Origin: an uncultured Kordia sp.
GTDB taxonomy: Bacteria > Bacteroidota > Bacteroidia > Flavobacteriales > Flavobacteriaceae
Assembly (NCBI GenBank): GCA_913054565.1
Contig: CAJXHW010000002.1
Location: 1-22,371 of the forward strand
DNA length: 22,371 nt
Reading direction: 5' to 3'
Shown here in pieces: positions 8,401 to 14,130 of this stretch (position 1 is its first letter; the number at the start of each line of letters is the position of its first letter). The notes beneath the pieces were generated by a model. The model was not told the DNA's origin, searched no databases, and worked only from the letters and a program-made list of their open reading frames with translations. The position numbers and the translations under genes are program-made.

Positions 8401-8820
8401 AACTTTAGCCCCGTTAAAACTCGGCCAATCTTCACTAGAAGTTTCAGTATCAATTTTATCTTTCACTTTTTGCTTTGCAGCATCAACCGTAATGTTTTCA
8501 TCAAACTCAACAACAATCATTGATACATCTTCTTGAGATGTTGAGGTAATTTCTATAACATTACTTATTGTTTTTAGTTTTTCTTCTAAAGGATCTGTAA
8601 TAAGTTTTTCAATATCCTCCGATGTGTTTCCAGGATATATAGAGCTTACATAAATTTTAGTTTCCTTTATTTCAGGGAAATTTTCTCGCGGCATATTCAT
8701 GTAGGCGGAAACTCCTAAAATAAGAATCAAACTTATCATTACATAAATGGTAGTTTTATTGTTTATTGCCCAAGACGATAGCCCGAATTCTTTGTCGGTT
8801 TTCTTTTTTTGTTGCGCCAT
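5365..8820 (-). CDS. RND-family efflux pump, inner-membrane permease (C-terminus frameshifted)
   Basis: Proton-driven permease of a tripartite pump, related to AcrB. Seen: TM1 at about 22-40; porter domains in residues 45-345 and again 615-950; TM2-TM6 between 352 and 505; and the second TM block from about 975. The proton-relay helix reads GLGMLVDNGIVVVENVYR (about 409-426), with Asp415-Asn416 where AcrB has two aspartates. The matching second-half helix is GIVVNNGVVLLDY, without the AcrB lysine. Two extra hydrophobic helices (about 517-537 and 541-558) sit in the central loop, which helps explain a length above AcrB's 1049 residues. The last helix is out of frame as written (see 5358-5486). 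The gene follows the membrane fusion protein gene by 2 nt. The substrate cannot be told from sequence. Confidence 0.93.
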   Translation of the reverse strand: MAQQKKKTDKEFGLSSWAINNKTTIYVMISLILILGVSAYMNMPRENFPEIKETKIYVSSIYPGNTSEDIEKLITDPLEEKLKTISNVIEITSTSQEDVSMIVVEFDENITVDAAKQKVKDKIDTETSSEDWPSFNGAKVEPNVFDLSMSEEVPILNINISGDYPIEKLKEFGEYLETSIENLQEIKQVDIRGAQEKEVEVAVDIYKMMAAQVSFNDVQNAISNGNVTMSAGNLKTSGQRRTIRIIGEIESPKELEDFVVKSEHNNPIYLKDIASISFKEKEKTTYAREFGEPVVMLDVKKRAGKNMVAAAEQIVKIVDEAKANVFPSNLKVTITNDQSFKTIGQVDDLVNNIIFGIILVVGVLMFFLGFKNALFVGFAIPMSMFMSLMILGAIGYTLNTMILFGLIMGLGMLVDNGIVVVENVYRLMDEEGMTRVEAAKKGIGEIAFPIIISTATTVAAFIPLGMWPGVMGQFMIYFPITLSVVLGSSLFVAIFFNSVMVSQFMSTEDNEMPLKKIITLSSIVAIIGALILIFGGTYRALGTVMIFTAIMLWVYRFILRKMAVYFQIKILTQWERLYEKTLRSALKGKRPYVIVLGTFSLLFIAFMGFGASVGSQRTKIEFFPDNKPNQIIVYIEYPQGTAIEKTNAITKEIEQRVYAVINDSEYLDGDHNFLVESAVAQVGDGAGNPQTDGGSTAEMPHKGKITASMREYKFRKGKDSEALRLKIQTELTGIFPGVLISVEKDANGPPAGAPINIEIEGPDYSELIVTAERMRDFINSKNIAGIDELKIDVNKSKPSMQVEVDRKKAGELGISTGQVGQQLRNSIFGAKAGTYKEAGEDYDIYVRFNKDNKYNKSALFNQKITFRDMASGQIKEVPVSVLAKQRNNSGFSAIKHKDIKRVVTVYSALAPGYTDAAAIVSHIQEEMKNFNDMPSEINLDYTGQIEEQNKQMAFLMGAFFTGLGLIFFILIFQFNSISKPAIIMLAIFLSLIGVFGGIVITGSAFVIMMTMMGIISLAGIVVNNGVVLLDYTQLLIDRKREELQLNNDAYLDHDNLYESIVLAGKARLRPVLLTAITTILGLIPLAIGLNINFFTLFSEFDANIYFGGDNVNFLGTISMDRNLRVIYSNIFNLNCSTNTLLFSTPTKGEVI

Positions 8821-8822
8821 AA

Positions 8823-9992
8823 TTATAATGTTATAATTTTCACGGTTTGACCGTCTTTTACATTTCTTGCTCCTTCGTTAATTATTTGATCACCATCATT
8901 AAGACCTTTTAAAACCTCAATGACATCTCCTTGAGTTTTACCAGTTTCAATAATAATTTTCTTGGCAATGGCTTCCTTACTTTTATTTTCATTAGTAGCA
9001 ATGTAAACGTATTGCTGCCCTTCAGCATTTTCTGAAATAATACTTTGTGGAAGTAGTATTGCAGATGGGCTTGTATAATCGTTTATTTTAAGTTTTGCAG
9101 TTAGGTTTGGTTTGATACTTTTATCAGCGTTTGGCACAGCAATTTCAACTTTAAAAGTTCTGTTTGCGGGGTTAATGTAATTTCCGGCCTGTCTTACTTT
9201 AGCCTCAATGGTTTTTCCTAAAATTGGAAATTCTACTTCAACCTTTTTATCCTTTGTAATACTTGAAATATAGCTTTCAGGTACATCGGTTTCAATATAC
9301 ATGTCATCTAAATTAACAAGAAGTATTAGTTCAGACATTCCTGCAGACACCACACTTCCTTGTTCAGTAATGACATCGTCAATTGTTCCTGAAAAAGGCG
9401 CACGAATAATTGTTTTAGCTAATTGACTTTTTAATTGATTAACAGCTTCTGTTTGCGCCTCATACGATGATTTTGCCTGAAGATATTGTATTTCAGATCC
9501 TATTTTTTGTTCCCATAAACGTTGTTGACGTTCAAACGTTGTTTTGGCTAGAGTTGCTTGAATTTGCAGTTGTGCAAGTTGCTGACTCATTCCTCCGTCG
9601 TCTATTTTAGCTAATACTTGTCCTTTGTTTACTTTTTGCCCTTCGGTTACATAAACGTTTGTAAGTACGCCTGAAAATTCAGGACGAAGTGTTAAAAGGT
9701 TTTTTGTGTTAACATTTCCCTGTAATTCTAGAAAATGAATAAACTCCTCATTTTTAGTTTTTATGGTTGTAATTAATGGAAGTTTTTTTGTTTTGTCTAA
9801 TTCTGAAATTTTTACATCAATGCTTTTTATAGCAGCGTTTAACTCTTGTTGTTGAGTTATAATTTCTGCTCTTTTTAATCTTATTTTTTCAAGGTTATTT
9901 GTTGCTATAATTTCATCAACAGTTTTTTCTTTGTTACCTCCGCATGATAAGACAAGTAATGATCCGATGATTAGTATGTATATGTTTTTCAT
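8823..9992 (-). CDS. Periplasmic membrane fusion protein of an RND efflux pump (lipoprotein)
   Basis: Adaptor linking the RND permease to the outer-membrane channel, AcrA/HlyD family, 389 residues. The lipoprotein signal ends in LVLSC with Cys17 as anchor. A short coiled coil (about 35-70) precedes the first half of the lipoyl domain (FSGVLTNVYVTEGQKVNKGQ). Next come the alpha-hairpin (about 130-190, rich in Q, A and L heptads), the second lipoyl half (IIRAPFSGTIDDVITEQGS), the beta-barrel domain (about 225-300, DMYIETDVPESYI, GNYINPANRTFKVEI) and the membrane-proximal domain with GLNDGDQIINEGARNVKDGQ. This is the full domain order of the family. It lies 10 nt after the tolC-like gene and 2 nt before the permease gene. 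Confidence 0.95.
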   Translation of the reverse strand: MKNIYILIIGSLLVLSCGGNKEKTVDEIIATNNLEKIRLKRAEIITQQQELNAAIKSIDVKISELDKTKKLPLITTIKTKNEEFIHFLELQGNVNTKNLLTLRPEFSGVLTNVYVTEGQKVNKGQVLAKIDDGGMSQQLAQLQIQATLAKTTFERQQRLWEQKIGSEIQYLQAKSSYEAQTEAVNQLKSQLAKTIIRAPFSGTIDDVITEQGSVVSAGMSELILLVNLDDMYIETDVPESYISSITKDKKVEVEFPILGKTIEAKVRQAGNYINPANRTFKVEIAVPNADKSIKPNLTAKLKINDYTSPSAILLPQSIISENAEGQQYVYIATNENKSKEAIAKKIIIETGKTQGDVIEVLKGLNDGDQIINEGARNVKDGQTVKIITL

Positions 9993-10002
9993 TGTAAATT
10001 GA

Positions 10003-11331
10003 TTAATTAGTTTTGTTTAATAATGTTTCTAAAGCAACTTTTTGAGTGATAACATTTAACATTGCTTGTAAGTATTCTTGTTGACTTGCGTATAGTTGTT
10101 GTTGAGCTTGTCTTAAGTCAAAACTAGAAGTGATTCCTTCAAAGAATTTAGTTTGATTTTTTCTCTCAATACGTTCAGCTAACGCTAAGTTTTCTTTAGA
10201 TGTTTGAAATTGATCAATTGTAAATTGATAATTGCTTTTTGCAGAAGCTATTTGAAATTGTAATTGCTTTTCGGTTTCTGATAAGTTGTTTTCTGCTTTT
10301 TCTAAGTTAATTCTTGCACGTTGAGTTTTTGCTGAGCGTTGTCCTGAGCTAAAAATAGGGACATTTAAGCTTACTCCAAACAAGGAAGAGCCAAACCATT
10401 TTTGGTCATTATCTAAAAATGAAAATTCATTACTATTAGCTGCATAGCCTCCATTTACAAATGCAGATAAGCTTGGTAATGCTTTAGTTTTTTCTAATTT
10501 TAAAAGCAACTCTTTAGAGCGTCTGTTGTTTTCGGCAATTTTATAGTCAATTGTGCTTTGTACATCATCATCAGAAGTTAATAATGCTAAATCAATATTG
10601 TCTTGCGCTAAAACCTCTAAAGACTCTGTTAGGGTTACGATACTGTCAATTTCTAAACCAATTGTAATATTTAGCATTTGTTGTGCAATTTGATGTAGCC
10701 TCTGTGCGTTTTTATAGCCGCTATTTAATTGTTTTAAAGTAATTTGTAACTGTTCAACATTTTCTTCTTCAGTTAAACCATTTTCGAAAGTGGCTGTTAT
10801 TTCATTAAGGCTTTTCTCTAGTACTGCAATATTTTTTTCATAAATAGAAATACTTTCTTGTGATAATAAAACATTTCCATAAGCATTTATGGTGTTTTTT
10901 CTCACTTCTAAATCTGTTTTGTTTTTTGCGTTTTTAGAAATTTCTAAAAAAACTTTAGCTGATTGCAAGCCTACGAGGTAGGATCCGTCAAATAATAACT
11001 GACTTAGTGTAGCAGTAGCATTAACTGTTTGGCTAGTTCCAAATACAAGCTCATCGTCTATACCATCTCCGTTAAAATCAATCAAGTTAACTTGTTGTTT
11101 TAGCCAATTGTTATAGTCTACTTTAGCATTGATTTGTGGTAGTCCAATAGCTGTGGTTTCCCATTTTTGCTTTATTGCAGCATCAATGTCTAAGATTGCA
11201 TTTTTTGATGAAGTGTTATTTTTTATAGCGTAATCAATTGCCTCTTGTAGTGATAAGCTAGCAGGTAGCTCCTGTGCTGTTATTTGTAAGGATAACAGAA
11301 AACTAAATAAAAATATTAATTTATTTGTCAT
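10003..11331 (-). CDS. TolC-family outer-membrane efflux channel
   Basis: Outer-membrane and periplasmic tunnel of the tripartite pump, 442 residues. A Sec signal peptide (about 1-19, ending ITAQ) is followed by the typical start LSLQEAIDYAIKNN. Two outer-membrane efflux repeats follow, with long coiled-coil helices and short strands (ATLSQLLFDGSYLVGLQSAK in the first half; SLFGVSLNVPIFSSGQRSAK in the second). The C-terminal helix (SFDLRQAQQQLYASQQEYLQ) is also characteristic. An unusual DFNGDGIDDE stretch (residues 85-94) lies in the first beta hairpin, where the loop points out of the cell; it has the spacing of an EF-hand-like calcium loop. The gene starts 2 nt after the tetR stop codon, so the regulator and pump share a transcript. 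Confidence 0.94.
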   Translation of the reverse strand: MTNKLIFLFSFLLSLQITAQELPASLSLQEAIDYAIKNNTSSKNAILDIDAAIKQKWETTAIGLPQINAKVDYNNWLKQQVNLIDFNGDGIDDELVFGTSQTVNATATLSQLLFDGSYLVGLQSAKVFLEISKNAKNKTDLEVRKNTINAYGNVLLSQESISIYEKNIAVLEKSLNEITATFENGLTEEENVEQLQITLKQLNSGYKNAQRLHQIAQQMLNITIGLEIDSIVTLTESLEVLAQDNIDLALLTSDDDVQSTIDYKIAENNRRSKELLLKLEKTKALPSLSAFVNGGYAANSNEFSFLDNDQKWFGSSLFGVSLNVPIFSSGQRSAKTQRARINLEKAENNLSETEKQLQFQIASAKSNYQFTIDQFQTSKENLALAERIERKNQTKFFEGITSSFDLRQAQQQLYASQQEYLQAMLNVITQKVALETLLNKTN

Positions 11332-11333
11332 GG

Positions 11334-11948
11334 TTATGATACTTTGTTCTTGTAGTTAATTAATTCTTGTTCTAGTATACTAATACCGTACATTGTAGCA
11401 ATTGCTCTAGTGTGGTACTCCAATATTTGCATTTCTGTTTTAATAATATCATCTGTTTTTTTACTAAACGTTTCGCTTTCATGAAATCCGAAAATCAGTA
11501 AAAAATAAAACTTCATAATTGTTTCTTTATCTATGTTGTCTCTGTATAGTTTTTCATGTATTCCTCGTTCTAAATTGTTCATAACACAGTCATTAAAAGA
11601 ACAAATCTTATGGTTTGTTAATTTTGAGTATGTTTCTGGGTAATATTTTTTTAATTGAAACATTGGTGATGTTTTTGCTTTTTTGAACATGTTTTGGAAC
11701 ACCTTTTTTATAGCAAAATTTTCTTCTATAGCATTAAGTTTAAGCGCTGTAATTTCTTTTATAGTGTTGTCTATAGTTTTTTGTACAAAATCGGCACTTG
11801 CGTCAACTAAATCTACTTTGTTTTGAAAGTATTTGTAGATTGTTTTTTTTGAAATACCCATTTCATTAGCAATATCATCCATCGTAACGCTTTTAAAACC
11901 ATAGTTTAAGAACATTTTTCCTGTGGTGTCTAATATTTTTTCTCTCAT
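11334..11948 (-). CDS. TetR/AcrR-family transcriptional regulator of the efflux operon
   Basis: A 204-residue DNA-binding repressor. The N-terminal HTH domain (about 1-48) contains the helix-turn-helix VTMDDIANEMGISKKTIYKYFQNK (about 21-44), a textbook TetR signature. The remaining helices form the variable ligand-binding and dimer domain. It is the first gene of the efflux operon, so ligand binding would relieve repression of the pump and of itself. The frame is open 17 codons further up to 11999, but that segment contains the promoter (11970-11999) and part of an inverted repeat. MREKILDTTGKMF at 11948 is the usual TetR start, so it was chosen. The inducing ligand is unknown. Confidence 0.93.
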   Translation of the reverse strand: MREKILDTTGKMFLNYGFKSVTMDDIANEMGISKKTIYKYFQNKVDLVDASADFVQKTIDNTIKEITALKLNAIEENFAIKKVFQNMFKKAKTSPMFQLKKYYPETYSKLTNHKICSFNDCVMNNLERGIHEKLYRDNIDKETIMKFYFLLIFGFHESETFSKKTDDIIKTEMQILEYHTRAIATMYGISILEQELINYKNKVS

Positions 11949-11969
11949 AAAATGTAATTTATTCAGGTG

Positions 11970-11999
11970 CAAATATACACTAAGAAACTTTAGGAACAA
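11970..11999 (-). promoter_or_regulatory. Promoter of the tetR-tolC-MFP-RND operon
   Basis: On the minus strand a TTG (11997-11999) is followed after 19 nt by TATATTTG (11970-11977), fitting the Bacteroidota -33/-7 pattern. The -7 box lies 21 nt upstream of the tetR ATG. Confidence 0.72.
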
Positions 12000-12015
12000 T
12001 AAAAGTTTCCTTAGT
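11979..12015. promoter_or_regulatory. Candidate TetR operator (inverted repeat)
   Basis: Left arm ACTAAGAAACTTT (11979-11991) and right arm AAAGTTTCCTTAGT (12002-12015) are complementary except for one extra base in the right arm. The spacer is 10 nt. The repeat covers the -33 element and spacer of the efflux promoter, so a bound dimer would block RNA polymerase. Autorepression by the adjacent TetR protein is inferred. Confidence 0.6.
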
Positions 12016-12055
12016 TTTATTAAAATTTAACATTTCAGAATCTTAGCTAATAGTT

Positions 12056-12063
12056 TACTTTTG
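12056..12063 (+). promoter_or_regulatory. Promoter -7 box of the polyprenyl synthase gene
   Basis: TACTTTTG matches TAnnTTTG and lies 17 nt before the ATG at 12081, giving a very short leader. A TTTC at 12033-12036 with a 19-nt spacer is a weak -33 candidate. Confidence 0.6.
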
Positions 12064-12080
12064 TTTAAAAAACAGATTTA

Positions 12081-13058
12081 ATGTTATCAATTGATTCTTA
12101 TAGAGCATGTTTTACTGCTTATTTACAAGATAAAATTCAAACTAAAGAGCCTAAAAGTTTATACGAGCCTATCACATATATTCTTAGTTTAGGAGGAAAA
12201 CGCTTACGACCGGTATTGACATTAATGACTGCAGAAATTTTTGGAGCAGATTATAAAAAGGCTTTGGATGCTGCTTTGGCTGTAGAGGTTTTTCATAATT
12301 TTTCATTAGTGCATGATGACATTATGGACGCTGCACCACTAAGAAGGGGAGAGCAAACCGTTCATGAAAAATGGAATTTAAACACGGGTATTCTATCCGG
12401 TGATGCCATGTTAATTCAAGCGTATCAGTTATTTGAAAATTATGAAGACGGAGTGTTTAAAGGCTTAGCTAAAATTTTCAGTAAAACCGCTTTAGAGGTT
12501 TGTGAAGGGCAACAATATGATGTAGATTTTGAAACACGAAATGATGTTACAGAATTTGAGTATTTAAAAATGATTGAATACAAGACTGCGGTATTGGTTG
12601 GAGCGGCAATGAAAATGGGTGCTTTGGTAGCAAATGCTTCAAAAGAGGATGCTGAAAAAATATATGATTTCGGGCGCTTATTGGGGATAGCATTTCAACT
12701 TCAAGATGATTATTTAGATGCTTTTGGTGATCCACAGACTTTTGGAAAACAGGTTGGAGGTGATATTATTGAAAATAAAAAAACATACTTATATCTTAAG
12801 GCTATAGAAAACGCATCAGAACAAGATAAGCAAAAATTGAAAGCATTATTTACTGAAAATATTCAAACAGATGTGGTTGAAAAAATAACATTTGTCAAAA
12901 ACCTTTTTGTTACAAGTGGTGCCTCAGACTTAACTAAAAAAGCAATAAAAAACTATACTCAGCAAGCGTTTAAAACATTAGAAAATCTGTCTGTGTCAGC
13001 AGACAAAAAACAAATTTTAGTTGAGTTTGGAGAAAGTTTAATGTATAGAACCGTATAA
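12081..13058 (+). CDS. Trans-polyprenyl diphosphate synthase (product chain length uncertain)
   Basis: Condenses isopentenyl diphosphate with an allylic diphosphate to lengthen an all-trans prenyl chain used for quinones, carotenoids or carriers. It has 325 residues and all family motifs: GGKRLRP (38-44), the first aspartate motif DDIMD (79-83) followed by LRRG, KTA (168-170), FQLQDDYLD (205-213) with the second aspartate motif, and GGD followed by KKTYL. The fifth residue before the first aspartate motif is Phe74. Long-chain synthases such as IspB have alanine there, while an aromatic residue usually limits the product to about C20. There is no two-residue insertion in DDIMD, unlike bacterial FPP synthases. 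By that rule GGPP is a possible product; this is inference. Its stop overlaps the start of the next gene by one base. Confidence 0.92.
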   Translation: MLSIDSYRACFTAYLQDKIQTKEPKSLYEPITYILSLGGKRLRPVLTLMTAEIFGADYKKALDAALAVEVFHNFSLVHDDIMDAAPLRRGEQTVHEKWNLNTGILSGDAMLIQAYQLFENYEDGVFKGLAKIFSKTALEVCEGQQYDVDFETRNDVTEFEYLKMIEYKTAVLVGAAMKMGALVANASKEDAEKIYDFGRLLGIAFQLQDDYLDAFGDPQTFGKQVGGDIIENKKTYLYLKAIENASEQDKQKLKALFTENIQTDVVEKITFVKNLFVTSGASDLTKKAIKNYTQQAFKTLENLSVSADKKQILVEFGESLMYRTV

Positions 13059-13414
13059 TGTCTTTAGAGGTTCAAAATACACATCATTTATTAGATTTAG
13101 CAATTTCAGAAACTTTGTATGAAGCGTTAATAAACCAACTAAATAAAGATTTTACTCTTTCCAATATTGAAGAATGTATTTCAGAATCGGTTACGCCAAG
13201 TGAATTAAAAAAGCAATTATTTGGTATTGTTGAAGGATTGATTCATGATGAATTTGATCGCTTTTTAAATTTATTGTACCGTATTGATTTACCCGAACAC
13301 CAGATTAAAAAGAAAATTACTCAAACCCCAGTTGCGTATATTGAACAGGTAACTTTTTTAATTTTAAAAAGAGAGTGGCAAAAAGTATGGTTTAAGAATA
13401 AGTATTTCTCCTAG
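13058..13414 (+). CDS. Small alpha-helical protein of unknown function, coupled to the prenyl synthase
   Basis: A 118-residue protein without signal peptide or membrane segment, so cytoplasmic. The sequence is predicted mainly helical with many charged residues (HLLDLAISETLYEALINQLN; ELKKQLFGIVEGLIHDEFDR; YIEQVTFLILKREWQKVWFK). No catalytic motif is visible and I do not recognise a family. The start codon shares its A with the TAA of the prenyl synthase gene (ATAATG), which indicates translational coupling and a linked role. The stop codon shares a CTAG with the convergent gene on the other strand. It could be an accessory or stability factor for the synthase, but nothing in the sequence proves that. 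Confidence 0.8.
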   Translation: MSLEVQNTHHLLDLAISETLYEALINQLNKDFTLSNIEECISESVTPSELKKQLFGIVEGLIHDEFDRFLNLLYRIDLPEHQIKKKITQTPVAYIEQVTFLILKREWQKVWFKNKYFS

Positions 13415-13956
13415 AAAAAGACTCTTATAAAGGGTTGTATTGCTGTTCCGTAAACGCTTTTTCTGCTATTGTATAGTACATCATAACGCATACCTATAGC
13501 ACCAAAATCACCTATAGCATACCCGCCTCCTAAATAGAGTGCAGGATACCAGTAATTAGTAGATGCATTAAAAACTTCATCTTTATAATTCACGTTGTTG
13601 TGTTCAAATTCGGCCGATACTTGCAGCTCTCTTACAGGATTAAATAAACCTATTAAACTTGCTCCTAGCACAGTAGCTTTGAAATAATGTTTTCTGCTGG
13701 AATAATTTCCTGACACCCCAGCACCAAGGGCAACTTTGTCATTAAATTGGTATATGCCGGTAGGTGAAATAGCTATGTTGGTAAAATCATTACTAAAACC
13801 GAGGCCAATACCACCTCCAAAACGCACTTTGCTCCAAAATTCACTTTTTGTGTGTGTAATTTCATTAGCTTCTGTTTCTTGCGCATTTAGAATAATAGAA
13901 AAAAAGGCCGTGAAAATTGAGAAAATCAAATATTTAGGATTGAGATGTCTGTACAT
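13411..13956 (-). CDS. Small outer-membrane beta-barrel protein
   Basis: A 181-residue exported protein. The signal peptide spans about residues 1-25 (YLIFSIFTAFFSIILNA). The mature part has alternating amphipathic strands separated by glycine-rich turns (RFGGGIGLGFSN, ALGAGVSGNYSS, LYLGGGYAIGDFGAIGMRYD) and ends in phenylalanine (FIRVFF), as outer-membrane barrels do. About eight strands fit the length. Small proteins like this beside sucA can receive names borrowed from 2-oxoglutarate decarboxylase; there is no thiamine-diphosphate motif or other sign of an enzyme here. A near-match -7 box (TTAATTTG, complement of 13986-13993) lies about 30 nt upstream. Function unknown. Confidence 0.8.
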   Translation of the reverse strand: MYRHLNPKYLIFSIFTAFFSIILNAQETEANEITHTKSEFWSKVRFGGGIGLGFSNDFTNIAISPTGIYQFNDKVALGAGVSGNYSSRKHYFKATVLGASLIGLFNPVRELQVSAEFEHNNVNYKDEVFNASTNYWYPALYLGGGYAIGDFGAIGMRYDVLYNSRKSVYGTAIQPFIRVFF

Positions 13957-14013
13957 ATTAATAAATTGTTTAAAATAGAAAGATACAAATTAATTTATAT
14001 AAAAATCAAGCCG

Positions 14014-14040
14014 TTGTTTTTATGAAAAATTGTACTTTTG
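14014..14040 (+). promoter_or_regulatory. Promoter of sucAB
   Basis: A TTG at 14014-14016 and TACTTTTG at 14033-14040 are 16 nt apart, at the short end of the Bacteroidota promoter spacing. The leader to the sucA ATG would be about 85 nt. In the remaining leader I see no recognisable riboswitch or strong hairpin. Confidence 0.6.
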
Positions 14041-14130
14041 AACGAATTTTATATACAGCTATATTTAGTTGTTGCAATCAATAGGAAACGGAGTTTTCTG
14101 TAATGATAAAAAAGAGACAAGCGAAACATA

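Noticed and set aside
11979..12020. Terminator hairpin in the tetR/prenyl synthase intergenic region
   Set aside because: The inverted repeat is followed by a short T-rich stretch, but no plus-strand gene ends there and it overlaps a good minus-strand promoter, so an operator fits better.
13411..13956. 2-oxoglutarate decarboxylase activity for the small gene upstream of sucA
   Set aside because: The protein is a short exported beta barrel with no thiamine-diphosphate or decarboxylase motif; the neighbour sucA is the real enzyme.
14041..14130. Riboswitch or small gene in the sucA leader
   Set aside because: Only weak short complementarities such as GAAAC with GTTTTC are present, and no conserved riboswitch core or coding frame is recognisable.
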